A stretch of 64,000 nucleotides of DNA from Branchiostoma floridae (taxonomy: Eukaryota; Chordata; Leptocardii; Amphioxiformes; Branchiostomatidae), in contig NC_049992.1 in assembly GCF_000003815.2 (NCBI RefSeq), positions 16,955,379 through 17,019,378 on the forward strand. The letters run 5' to 3'. A program made the position numbers and the translations under genes. Positions within the stretch are counted from its first letter, which is position 1; each line of letters starts with the position of its first letter. The notes beneath the pieces were generated by a model. It had not been told where the DNA came from. It saw nothing but the letters and a program-made list of their open reading frames with translations, and did no database searches. This document shows positions 36,085 through 46,700 of this stretch, one piece after another.

Positions 36085-36530
36085 TATATTTTCCTGGGTA
36101 TAAGTAGCGTATTCTCGAAATTATCGCACTGCATTCCAGACATTTGTGCCCATTCTTGTAGCAGTCCCGAATGTTTTTGTCGTGCTCAAAACTTGAGAGG
36201 TGAACTTGAAGTGGAGAAATTTCAAGCGGCATTCGAAGTGTATCACAACTGCAGTATGACCGAAATAATCTGCGACATTCCTGTGAACCGGTTGAGCACA
36301 GGAACGGGAAGAAATATCTCCAATGCAGTGAAAATTTCTAAAATGCACTACGAATACCCAGGAACAAAGGAATTTATCATTCTAGCTCATTCCGCATCTC
36401 ATGTGAACGTGCAATAGGTCCATTTGAAATTTTCGCCCGAATATGGCGCTAACTTTGCAAATTCTTCATTCCGGCTGGTTCTGCTTGATTACTGTCGATT
36501 CGGTTTCACATGTGAAGGTGTATTACGATT
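36085..36530. mobile_element. Foldback element, copy 2 (related to 4084-4672)
   Basis: Shared blocks: CATTTGTGCCCATTCTTG, CTTGAAGTGGAGAAAT, GGTTCTGCTTGATTACTG and the closing GTGTGAAGG-like end. Arms 36100-36180 and 36300-36380 are inverted relatives. Confidence 0.7.
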
Positions 36531-37382
36531 TTTAAGCGGAATGCATCGGGACAGAGGTATTTTCAACATCGTATTGTAAATATGCAGATATGCATTAAGT
36601 ATATCAATAGATAGAACAAATAAGTGCAATTCTAACTACACATCCTTACATCTAATATCCAAAGCCTTGTATCATTAACATGGTGTAAAAAGCAGGAGGT
36701 CTGCAAGAATATTTCCAAGAGTAAGACTACTTAGAATTTTGCTTATTTATTTATTTTTTGTCACTTTCATCACTCATATATATATAGGATCGCAAACGTT
36801 TATGTACCTTGCCAGCGGTTGACCACATACGTTTTTTGTTAAAGTCGTTTGGGTAACTTGAAACACAGCATTTTCCCCTTGGCCTAATAGGACTACTGTG
36901 TAACGAAGAAAGCTGAATGAAGATTCCTAACCCGATTTGTACCCACAATGAGTACCCGAGACTTAATCATTGGCTCTACGGGTCATCGAAGGGCAAATTG
37001 GTCTTAAGTACAAGCCAGATGAAAAGGCATAGGATTCCCTTAATTCATTGTACATAACAAAGAAGCTAGGGTGAATGGTTTTTAGCCCTTTCACAGATAA
37101 CTGACGAGCGTTCACGAAATTCTCTCTCTAGAGTATCCCAAAATAACTTGAACCAGTGCACCTTTCTTTAATCCGTGTATACAATGCTAGAGCTCATTAT
37201 TTCTATTGAAGCTTCCATTGCGCTGCCGGTAAACCATCTCATTGCGCAATATATATATATACGTCTGATTTGTACTGAATAGTAGAAGCTGTATTTTCAG
37301 ACAGATTTATTTGATTCACTCTGGAGAAGCTAGGTACTCATTTTCATCTGAGCAGATCGAGGGAATACTAGTAACGCTAGTT
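36531..37382. other. Intergenic, nothing recognised
   Basis: No gene. Short TATATA tract near 37250. Confidence 0.4.
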
Positions 37383-37546
37383 CACCTTTATCCGTGGGGT
37401 AACCTTTATCCGTTATTTTTAAATACAGGGTATTTAGGGATACCGAGTCGAAGGACTGTGCTTTATATCGAAATACTTTGAAAATGTTGCAGTTTGAACC
37501 CTGTTTTTAAAAGCAACGGATATAGGTTACCCCACGGATAAAGGTA
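37383..37546. mobile_element. Palindromic MITE with arms of about 50 bp
   Basis: CACCTTTATCCGTGGGGTAA then CCTTTATCCG and AAATACAGGGT on the left are mirrored by ACCCTGTTTTTAAA, CGGATATAGG and TTACCCCACGGATAAAGGT on the right. Confidence 0.8.
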
Positions 37547-37555
37547 AACCGGCGG

Positions 37556-37685
37556 TAGGTGTGAAGTGCCTTTCCCATGGTTACAACATCGTGTCCCGTC
37601 AGGGATTCGAACCCGGTACCTGAGATACAGGTTCCGAGTCAATTCGGAACGCAAAGGCAATCGCGCCAACACTAGTACTGTTGAC
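37556..37685 (-). mobile_element. tRNA-derived SINE
   Basis: Minus strand: TTGGCGCGATTGCC (A-box region), GGGTTCGAATCCCTGACGGG (B-box and T-arm), then the shared body motif GGGAAAGGCACTTCAC. It directly abuts the palindromic MITE. Confidence 0.7.
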
Positions 37686-37689
37686 TTGT

Positions 37690-38241
37690 ATAGCGTATCG
37701 TCACTAGAGAATAAGACTCTAAAACTCTTTTACAGAAAAGATCTTACCCCTCAAAAGTCTATTTCGAGTATGTCGAAATAAGCTGTACTACCGGCGTGCC
37801 CATCTTTCAATCTGTATACGATATGATATGATATCAAGACTGAACTTATTACCACTAGAATAGAGAATATAAGAAATATAGAAGGTCTTACTCGTTACAA
37901 TTCCATTAGATACCCAGGAATAAGCCGGACCAGTGTGCCCTGTTCAATCTATTCCTTTCATTGTATAGAATATAATATACTATAACACTATAGTAGAGTT
38001 TACTGTCCCTAGGGTATAGCTATAGGATTCCAAGCACTTTCAAAGACAAGAAAAGGTCTTACCACTCAAGATTCTATCTAGAAGCATCTCGAAAACATGT
38101 GTACTGGTATACGTATATATGTCCTTCTTTCAATCCATTCCTTTATGTATACGATATATTGTGTGAACGTTAAGCTTATTGTCACAAGATGTTAGGATTC
38201 CAAGCCCTTTGACAGACAAGACAATGTCTTACCACTCAAGA
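37690..38241. repeat. Degenerate tandem repeat, unit about 170-190 bp, runs into a gap
   Basis: Units share AAGGTCTTACCACTCAAGA-type, TCTTTCAATC, GTATACGATAT and AGGATTCCAAGC blocks; the gap probably contains more units. Confidence 0.7.
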
Positions 38242-38440
38242 NNNNNNNNNNNNNNNNNNNNNNNNNNNNNNNNNNNNNNNNNNNNNNNNNNNNNNNNNNN
38301 NNNNNNNNNNNNNNNNNNNNNNNNNNNNNNNNNNNNNNNNNNNNNNNNNNNNNNNNNNNNNNNNNNNNNNNNNNNNNNNNNNNNNNNNNNNNNNNNNNNN
38401 NNNNNNNNNNNNNNNNNNNNNNNNNNNNNNNNNNNNNNNN
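38242..38440. other. Assembly gap (N run)
   Basis: 199 unresolved bases inside a tandem repeat. Confidence 1.
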
Positions 38441-38649
38441 AACAGGAAATACGGTTATCAACTCCCTATTTCCCTACTTTTGTATATTTATAACGTGCTA
38501 ATAAGCTCAAGTCTCCATTGCCAGAGGGGTAATTTGTGCAAGGCACAAAGTGCTCGGAATTACTTCGTAGGTGGAAGACAGAGAAACAGTAATATTTTTG
38601 ACGTTGAATGCGTCACTGGCAAATCTGCATGGCGTGGGTCCGGTGCAGT

Positions 38650-38745
38650 TATCGTACCATCGGGACTTACAAGGTACATAGTTTCACCATTTGTGACGCA
38701 CGGTGGTGATATCTGAAGGCGGGCACCAGAGGAATTTAGATGAAT
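38650..38745. repeat. Dispersed duplicate, copy 1
   Basis: TTTCACCATTTGTGACGC, GGTGGTGATATCTGAAGGCG and GGCACCAGAGGAA are repeated at 39485-39572 at high identity. Confidence 0.85.
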
Positions 38746-39011
38746 GAAGTTGCATTTGTGAAGGGGGTATCTCTGCACTTGGGGCACCGGTGCGGCACTC
38801 ACTGTGGGGTTCGAAAGATTACTCAACGAATTTCTGAGATAAAGAACGAATTTTCTTACGTTTTGTGTATTTTGTTGTTTTCTAAGTCATACTTTTACGT
38901 ATTACGCAATATCTAGATTATAAAAAAATCGGCTAAAAGAACACAACAATACCGCCTGTCTGTAGTGAACAAACCCCGTAGTGCCGCACCGGTGCCCCGA
39001 GTGCAGCTGCA

Positions 39012-39160
39012 GTGAGATATCGCATTTACTCAGCGATTGAGCTCAATGACCTCCGTCATGCATATGGATATTGCTTTTGTCTTGGTTTGTGTGTTCGCAA
39101 CTATTACTCAATATCGTCTGGATGGATCTGCTTGGAATTTGGCAAGTCGGCAGTTATTGA
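39012..39160. repeat. Diverged outlying unit of the 103-bp repeat
   Basis: CAATGACCTCC, ATGGATATTGCTTTTGTCTT and TTACTCAATATCGTCTGGAT match the tandem units at 39590-39945. Confidence 0.65.
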
Positions 39161-39388
39161 GGTCCTCACGTTAGGTGAAAAANNNNNNNNNNNNNNNNNN
39201 NNNNNNNNNNNNNNNNNNNNNNNNNNNNNNNNNNNNNNNNNNNNNNNNNNNNNNNNNNNNNNNNNNNNNNNNNNNNNNNNNNATCACGAACTCTGCCATT
39301 TCTTCGTCGGCAGCAGGGTCATGCCTCCTCGTAATCTAGAGCTCGCAGGCTCGTCGTCCGATCGATTTTCGCCTAATGTGAGAGGGTT
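39161..39388. mobile_element. TIR MITE containing a gap
   Basis: CCTCACGTTAGGTGAAAAA on the left is the inverse of TTTTCGCCTAATGTGAGAGG on the right. The inner part shares GGTCATGCCTCCTCG and TAATCTAGAGCTC with the MITE at 7692-7856, and its end matches 34645. Confidence 0.75.
39183..39282. other. Assembly gap (N run)
   Basis: Exactly 100 N, probably a gap of unknown size, inside a MITE. Confidence 1.
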
Positions 39389-39484
39389 ATTACGATGCAT
39401 GACGACCGTAGCAGCATTTTCTGGTTTTGGGGAATCGTATATTGACACCACCATCTTGAAGCAATGGGTGGAGTCGTGTCAAAC

Positions 39485-39572
39485 AAATCGTACCACCGGG
39501 ACTCACAGGGTACACAGTTTCACCATTTGTGACGCGCGGTGGTGATATCTGAAGGCGGGCACCAGAGGAACT
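39485..39572. repeat. Dispersed duplicate, copy 2
   Basis: Matches 38650-38745. Confidence 0.85.
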
Positions 39573-39589
39573 TAGTTAGGTGAGGATGA

Positions 39590-39945
39590 AGGAAGATGCA
39601 TTTCAGGTTCATGACCTCCTAGATGGATATTGTGTTTGTTATTTGTTCGCGGTTATTACCCAATATCGTTTGGATGAATAAGATGCATCTGCTTCTCGTG
39701 GTTGACGTCAATTACCTCCTAGATGGATATTGTTTTTGTCATTTGTTCGCGGTTATTACCCAATATTGTTTGGATGAATGAGGATGCATCTGCTGCTTGT
39801 GATTGAGGTTAATGACCTCCTAGATGGATATTGTTTTTGTCATTTGTTCGCTGTTATTACCCACTATCGTTTGGATGAATGAAGATGCATTTGCTACTCG
39901 TGCTTGACGTCAATGACCTAGATGGGCACTGTTTTTGTCATTTGT
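39590..39945. repeat. Tandem repeat, unit about 103 bp, 3.5 copies
   Basis: Unit: TGACCTCCTAGATGGATATT, GTTTTTGTCATTTGTTCGC, GGTTATTACCCAATATCGTT, then TGGATGAATGAGGATGCATC. Confidence 0.9.
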
Positions 39946-39949
39946 CATG

Positions 39950-41158
39950 GAATGGACCTGTGTGGGTCTATGATAATATAAACACTGTACAACAGTTCCC
40001 TATGGAATTATTATAACATTAACATTAGATAACAGTCCTGTATAGACTTATGATTACATTAACACTGGATAACAGTTCTGTATGGACCTATGATAACATT
40101 AACATTTCATAACATTCCACATAACAGCCCTGTATGGAATTGGATAACGTTGATACTGGATAACAGTCTTGTATGGAAACATGATCACATTAACTCTGGA
40201 TAAAAGTCCTGTATGGAATGATTATAACATTAACATTGGATAAAAGTCCTATATGGAATTATGATTACATTAACACTGGATAACAGTCCCTTACGGACTT
40301 ATGATAACATTGACACTGGATAACAGTTCTGCATGGACCTGTGATAACATTAACAATGGACAACAGTCCTGTATGGAATTATTATAACATCATTATATAA
40401 CAGTCCTGTAAGAACCCATGATAACATTAACATTAGATAACAGTCCTGTATAGACTTATGATTACATTAACACTGGATAACAGTTCTGTATGGACCTATG
40501 ATAACATTAACATTCCATAACATTCCATAACATAACAGCCCTGTATGGAATTATGGAATTGGATAACGTTGATACTGGATAACAGTCCTGTATGGAAACA
40601 TGATCACATTAGCTCTGGATAAAAGTCCTGTATAGACTTATGATCACATTAACTCTGGATAAAAGTCCTGTATGGACCTATGATAACATTAACATTCCAT
40701 AACATTCCATAACATAACAGCCCTGTATGGAATTGGATAACGTTGTCCTGTGTGGAAACATGATCACATTAGCTCTGGATAAAAGTCCTGTATGGAATGA
40801 TTATAACACTAACATTGGATAAAAGTCCTATATGGAATTATGACTACATTAACACTGGATAACAGTCCTGTAAGGACTTATGATAACATTAACACTGGAT
40901 AACAGTGCTGTATGGACCTATGATAACATTAACAATGGACAACAGCCCTGTGTGGAATTATCATAACATCATTATATATCAGTCCTGTAAGGACCTATAT
41001 GATAAGATTAACATTAGATAACGGTCCAGTGTGGAATTATGATAACATTAACATTGGATAACAGTCCTTTATGGACATATGATAACATTAACATTGAATG
41101 ACAGTCCTGTATGGAATTGGATAACAGTCCTGTATTTACCTATGATAACATTAACACT
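39950..41158. repeat. Satellite-like tandem array, unit about 42 bp
   Basis: Nearly 30 imperfect copies of a unit reading GATAACATTAACACTGGATA then ACAGTCCTGTATGGAATTAT. A higher-order block recurs (compare 40020-40220 with 40437-40620), pointing to unequal exchange. Confidence 0.95.
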
Positions 41159-41424
41159 TCGGGCTGTTGTTGTAGATTGTGATGCTTTTTAATAGCGAGC
41201 CATCACTGGTCACACTTGTGACGTGTCTTTCCGATCGAATCTCCTTGCACATGTACTTTGTACGTGTTGCAGCACACGCGTACGTGTTCGTGATTGGTGT
41301 ATGTGTGGGTGTAGGGTGTGGGCATCCCGGAGAAGAAATTATAGAAGAAATAATAGAAATTGAGATCATAGCATGAAGTATCCTAATGCAGAAGTATCCT
41401 ATTAAGCATACCTTTGTTTGCTTT
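41159..41424. other. Intergenic, nothing recognised
   Basis: No support for a gene. Confidence 0.4.
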
Positions 41425-41800
41425 TTATAATAAGAAGTTTATTTGCAAGTTCGTGCCCGAGGGCTAATTGCAAGTACATGGTATACACATAGTGACAATG
41501 GACAGTCATAAACAATATTTTAGTCTAATACTAGTGTTGGCTATTTCTAAACAGGTTGGGTTTGACTTCTTTTTTTGGAAGCAGAGGGAGACGAAAAGCC
41601 CCACATTTTCTAAAATTTGTGGGTTCTGCGATTTCAAGAGAAAAGTGGCTTTCTGTTCGACTGTCAATGTGGGGAAGTTGGGATAATACTTTGTGACTTC
41701 TCTAAACAGAGTGATTCTTTCGGTTTCGTTGAATGAACATTTGGAAATGAAATGTGTTTCGTCTCCCACTGCTTTAGATGTACAATATTTCTAATGAGAA
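41425..41800 (-). mobile_element. LINE 3' end, same family as 6640-9640
   Basis: The minus-strand frame 41769-41506 starts GDETHFISKCSFNETERITL, the terminal knuckle of the LINE at 6.9 kb (NETHFISQCTYYETERNTLL). Both end with GCCCGAGGGCTAATTGCA. Confidence 0.8.
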
Positions 41801-42009
41801 AGGATGTCTAGATGACCCCTGCCAGCTACCTGCGTCATTGGTCATTAAAACGAGTCACAGAGATGGAAATCGTCCTAATCAGCTCATTTCCTTCAGTATT
41901 ACTTCAGTTGATTTTCTTAGAACTGTCAACAGTTCGTGAGTGCATATATCCAATTGACTCTCTACGTACGTCGCCAGCTAGCTGTCCACATAGTCTTAGA
42001 TATTTTGTA
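41801..42009. other. Intergenic, nothing recognised
   Basis: No support for a gene. Confidence 0.4.
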
Positions 42010-42365
42010 TGATGCATAAGTTCGCGTTAATTAACACAGCATTTGGTCATGTAGCATAATATGCAATCAATCAATAGAACAATTGATCAATAAAAACAAG
42101 TTAACACCCACGTAATTCGTGGAAGCAGCACTTGGTCATGTAGCATAATATGTAATCAATCAATCAATCGAACAATCGAACAATAAAAACAAGTTAACAC
42201 CCACGTAATTCGTGGAAGCAGCACTTGATCTTTTAGCATAATATCCAATCAATCAATAAAATTAACACCCACGCTATTGGTGGAGTCAGCATTCAATCAA
42301 TCAATTTGTAAATCAACCATTCAATCAATTCATAAATAGATCAATCAAGCGAAAGATCAATCAAT
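42010..42365. repeat. Three units of about 85 bp plus (CAAT)n
   Basis: AAGTTAACACCCACGTAATT, CGTGGAAGCAGCACTTGGTC and GTAGCATAATATGCAATCAA recur; CAAT iterations dominate 42290-42365. Confidence 0.85.
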
Positions 42366-42816
42366 GTGAACGCAGATGAAACCATCGTATGGAAATCATT
42401 TATTACTATCAAAAGCATACATGTGGAATTGTCGATAGCGCCCATAGTATCAATGACCATACGAGCTCGGGTCGGAATGTATAGCTTACCACCCCGTAAA
42501 CATTCGGAGAATAGCGGAAATTCCCGCACAGGGCGACATTATATAGTCTTCTTACTGCAGATTCCATTCCGCATATTCAGTAAGACATCCATGCAGCTAA
42601 ACATAGATTAATATTGATACTGCCACATGAATGGGGCCTGGCGGTTAGAGGCTTTTAGTAGGTGAAAGCAAAAAGACAAAATCCAACCAAAGGCCGTGTC
42701 CTAATTTACATAGATATTCCACCTACATCCGGAGATAAGAGTCATAATTCCTTTGGAGCCATCACAATCTAGCTTGATGACTATGAGGGTGGAATAATGT
42801 TTGTGAAAAGAGGCAT
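42366..42816. other. Intergenic, nothing recognised
   Basis: No support for a gene. Confidence 0.4.
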
Positions 42817-43140
42817 AACATCGTCACCCCTATGACGTGCGTAGGCGAAAGCTGGGATGAAAGTTCCTTGGAGTGAAGAATGTTGAATGGGAAATTCCAA
42901 CACCGCGGACTTTGAGGTTTTGAGGAATGCAGAAGAATTTGGAATGTATAAGCCAAAGAAGTAGTAATGTGTTGAGCTGTGGCAAGTGTTTTTATCCTGG
43001 CATTAAGATGCTCAGTGCTAAACCATGTCCATTGACGCAGGCACATAATACCCACCAAGGAGTGATCCCTAAATGTAAATATAACCGCGTGCTCCAAACG
43101 CCCGTTCACAATATCAGCACTATCATCAGTTCATAACTGC
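42817..43140. repeat. Triplicated unknown block, copy 1
   Basis: Blocks shared with copies 2 and 3: CCCTATGACGTGCGTAGGCG, GATGAAAGTTCCTTGGAGTG, GCGGACTTTGAGGTTTT, AGAATTTGGAA, CCAAAGAAGTAGTA, TGGCAAGTGTT and CATTGACGCAGGCACA. A 115-codon minus frame (43109-42762) has no recognised domain. Nature unknown. Confidence 0.7.
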
Positions 43141-43239
43141 AAATGCATTTCAATAAGTTCAAGGTAGCTTAGTTTCATGGTAAAGAGAAAACAGAGTATT
43201 TACTGTGGTTTTGAGTTCGCGATTTACTGCTATAGCTAG

Positions 43240-43455
43240 TGACATACTGTAAATGCAGAAATGTTCGCGGTGGATTAATGTTCGCGGTTTTCGCGGTGAC
43301 CACTTCACCGCGAACTTAAAACCACCGCGAATATTTTTCTATCATAGTATTAGACTGCAGTCTATGGTGTTACCGCGAAATTAAATCCACCGCGAAAAGT
43401 CCTTTTTCCCGCTACCGCAAAATTAAATTCCCGCGAACTTAAATGCATTTACTAC
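43240..43455. mobile_element. TACTGTAAATGCA-type palindromic MITE, copy 1
   Basis: The ends TACTGTAAATGCAGAAA and TAAATGCATTTACTA are inverted. The inside is an array of TTCGCGG/CCGCGAA words on both strands. A partial copy is at 50768-50935. It lies between copies 1 and 2 of the triplicated block. Confidence 0.8.
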
Positions 43456-43473
43456 TCTACAACGTAGTATACA

Positions 43474-43845
43474 ATCGTCACCCTTATGACGTGCGTACGC
43501 GAAAGCCGGTCGGATGAAAGTTCCTTGTAGTGAAGAAAGGTGGAAGGAAAAATTCCAGCATCGCGGATTTTTTAATTCTTGAGGCAACGTTTGTTACATG
43601 GGTCGTCCCCTGTCAGAAGAATTTGGAAAGTAAAGGCCAAAGAAGTAGTAGTAAGTTGAGCTGAGGCAAGTGTTGTTTTTTCCGGTATTCAGATGCTTAG
43701 TGCTAAACCATGTCTATTGACGCAGACACAAAATACCCGCCAAGAAGTCACCCTCAGACTTAAATACATCCGTGCGCCAAATGCCCGTTGACAATATCAT
43801 CACCATCATCATCATCACCATCATTTCATAACTGAAGATGCATTT
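43474..43845. repeat. Triplicated unknown block, copy 2
   Basis: Colinear with 42817-43140, with an extra segment near 43585-43615. Ends in a CATCATCATC run before TTCATAACTG. Confidence 0.7.
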
Positions 43846-43899
43846 TAAGTTCAAGGTACATAAGTGCTGTATAGCTATTCACATACTCTGGTCTAGTCC

Positions 43900-43960
43900 A
43901 GTACTTCAGTCTTGCAATTAGCCCCATGGGCATGAATTTGCAATAAATTAATTAAAATTA
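43900..43960 (+). mobile_element. LINE 3' tail fragment
   Basis: TTGCAATTAGCCCCATGGGC then ATGAATTTGCAATAAA is the end box of the 6640/41425 LINE family on the + strand. Confidence 0.65.
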
Positions 43961-43989
43961 ATTACAACGTAGCATGTACACGTATATAC

Positions 43990-44270
43990 AATCGTCAGCC
44001 CTATGACGTGCGTAGGCGGAAACCGGTCGGATGAAAGTTCCTGGAAGTGGATAAAATTGAATGGAAAATTCGAGCATCGCGGATTTTGAGGTTTTTGGGG
44101 CATGCCGCTATAACGTTCGTTACGTTGGGAGAATTTGGAAATTAGTCAAAGAAGTAGTCAAGTTGTTGACCTGCAGTAAGTGTTGTTGCTTTTCGGTGTT
44201 CAGATCGTTAGTGCAATCTTGGTGCAATATGCCCATTGACGCAGGCACAAAATTCGCACGAATAAGCAAT
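43990..44270. repeat. Triplicated unknown block, copy 3
   Basis: The most diverged copy: CCCTATGACGTGCGTAGGCG, GATGAAAGTTCCTGGAAGTG, GCGGATTTTGAGGTTTTTGG and CCCATTGACGCAGGCACAAA remain. Confidence 0.65.
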
Positions 44271-44319
44271 GAGATTATACGTTAGAGTTATATAAACCTT
44301 TACCAAACGTCTACCGTGA

Positions 44320-44780
44320 GTGAGCTCCCCGTGGAACTTGACGTGGGAGCCGGTTGATAATTAGACCGATGACACGGCTAACCCATCTCGACTGATGACG
44401 CTGTACTTGGACGGTCCCCAGCGCATCAACGCCAGCTGTTCGGGGTATTTCTGTGTGGGGTAGCTCAGTCCCGGCAAGATCCTTGGAAGGCAGCGGATGT
44501 GGAACTGCTCAAGGGTCGACAGTAGAGTGTCCAGGTCTCACTTGCATAGATCAGGATGGAAAGACAGGCATCGACAGGCTTGGAGATGGCGACTTTCGTC
44601 TGTATTTTGAGGTCCTTGTTCAGAAATACTCGATTGGTGAGGCGTCTAAATGAGGTTGAGGTAAGCCCAAATCGTCTCTGCACATCCGCAGTGACGTCAG
44701 AGGACGAGTTTAATACTCGAAGCCAAGGTAAGTCAAAGTCTGGACATTTTTTACAAGTGGTGCCTTTATGGGCATCCATA
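44320..44780 (-). mobile_element. LINE RT C-terminal remnant
   Basis: Minus frame 44779-44465 includes FRRLTNRVFLNKDLKIQTKV and ILIYASETWTLYCRPLSS, typical of the RT thumb and post-RT region. Downstream fragments (LTSTG..., HGELTHG) continue it in shifted frames. Confidence 0.7.
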
Positions 44781-44789
44781 AAACACCTA

Positions 44790-46033
44790 TACTAGCCGGA
44801 CACCACCAGCTAGCGGCTTGGCAATGGTTCAGTGTATAGACGGGGTCTGTGTTGACTTACACTTTGTTTGTATCCGTGCGTGTTCACATTAGTAGGCACC
44901 TCTAACACATCATAATACTGTACAATGTAGAGTACATGCATGTACATGCGATTTTCTATGGCAGTCAAACGGTGCTCAACCCTGTCTTACCTTACCTTAC
45001 CTAGTCCCATCCTCATGTCTGAGGGTCGGGGACTATGGTAGCTCAAACCTGTCTAACTACATGCGTATGAGCGAATACTGTTTAGGGCTGAACCGTTTAA
45101 TTGCAGAGAGGCGAGTCGTCATTTATGGCCTTGGTCTTTTCAGGGACACTATGATTTATATACCCTGCGCAATGTTTTTCGAATCTTTAACTTTCCCCCT
45201 CGTCCTTAGTATTTAATAGTAAGATCATTGACGCTACTTCTTGGTTAAGCCCAAATGTTGTATTTCTCGCACATTCCTCGGCTTTGAATCGCCGGGCGGG
45301 GGGTGGTGGTGATTTGTGGTAAAATTTCCTTAGCCTTAGGGGTATCTGTGTCGTAAAAGAAGACTGGCGCTTAAGACTACACAAGGTATGGGCACAGACA
45401 ATGTCGGTTGTTTACCTACCCTTCGAGGTCAATAAACTGACACAAAATTTGAATATGCAAATGAGGCAGGGGCGCTCTGACCAAGGTCTATTTTAATGCT
45501 CTGACATACTATGCTAAGAATGGATATTTCCTAAAACACTCTATATGGATAACTTTTTGAAGTACAAAAAGGAAAAGTTAATGTGCTAAGAAATAGTTAA
45601 CACATAAGATATGTGAGATATGTATTACAAGACGAAGACAAAGTATGAGTATCGGACTGACCCAAGCCACGTGCCCGTTCCACTTATTTAGGTCACAGGT
45701 CGCACATGTTGCCCCTCATGGTTCCATACAGCACGGTGCACGCCGGACAACGTATGTACACTGGGCAACATTTTACGTAAGATTGCAGTCTCTACCAGAA
45801 ACACTACGCTCAGCTGTAAGGAGAATAGTTGCAATATGGGAGTTTAGCCACCACATAGGGTTGAGTCCTTTGACCGGTGCAGTGGAAATGTTAAGTTTTT
45901 TTTGGCCAGTTATTCGCCCTAGTTTGACCAACGGATTCTACGATCCACGCCCCCGAAGGAAAACCATTGGTGGAGGCAACACGAAAAGAAAGTAGTTGAC
46001 GTAAGGTTGGTAATTTATAAAACTATACTTGAC
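44790..46033. other. Intergenic
   Basis: No gene recognised; the 116-codon frame at 45645-45995 shows no domain. 45930-45980 resembles 1450-1505. Confidence 0.4.
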
Positions 46034-46168
46034 TAATCTCCAAGCAGATCTTGCGGTACCGTAAGATAGTATCAAAGCTGGTAGCATGCACACTTCTAGC
46101 TAGGCCGGCTTCACTCCACTGTCACCTTTGATACTATCTTATGCTGCCGTAGGATCTGCTTGAAGATT
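46034..46168. mobile_element. MULE-like MITE, copy 3
   Basis: The inverted ends start TAATCTCCAAGCAGATC and are flanked by a perfect 9-bp direct repeat ATACTTGAC (46025-46033, 46169-46177). Confidence 0.85.
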
Positions 46169-46556
46169 ATACTTGACGTCCTCAGTGTTTATCCTAGACA
46201 GATCAGCCACTTAGACATCAGGGTAGCAAATCTAAATAACACATAAGTCTTGTTACAGTCATGGGCTAGGAGATCCTTGGTGTTAAGGTACGCAACTAGT
46301 TAACTTACAAAGATAGGAGAACGGCTCGAGCATTGGCTCATTGTTGATCGATACATCATCGTCAAGTACAAACCAGGTAAAACCTAAGATCGCAGGCGGT
46401 GTTCACATGCAGTGATCAATTGTGACTTGGAGAGTTTGCTTTGACTTTGGTCTATTGATATACCCCTGCGAAAATATAATATCACGTTAATCAGACTTAT
46501 ACAATTCTTGTACATGGCGTTTTTATGACTTTACTGCACAGACTACACAATAATAG
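46169..46556. other. Intergenic, nothing recognised
   Basis: No support for a gene. Confidence 0.4.
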
Positions 46557-46700
46557 TTAATGAATGAATGAATGACTGGTTTATTAGCGCCAAACAAGTG
46601 CGTATTTACATGTGCACATCATTGCAGCCATACAATACAATACTGAATTGGTATGATACATTTGTTAAAAACTTCATTAAGACGCATTCAACAATGATAC
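46557..46700 (-). mobile_element. LINE 3' tail
   Basis: (AATG)n followed by GGTTTATTAGCGCC and a CATACAATACAATACTG block looks like the 3' end of a minus-strand LINE, as at 617 and 20712. The coding part is not recognisable. Confidence 0.55.

Noticed and set aside
37556-37685. Possible functional tRNA gene
   Set aside because: Same reason; it shares the GGGAAAGGCACTT body with other SINE copies.
38179-39545. Frames crossing the gaps at 38242 and 39183
   Set aside because: Open only because N codons are not stops.
39950-41158. CRISPR-like array
   Set aside because: Continuous satellite without unique spacers.
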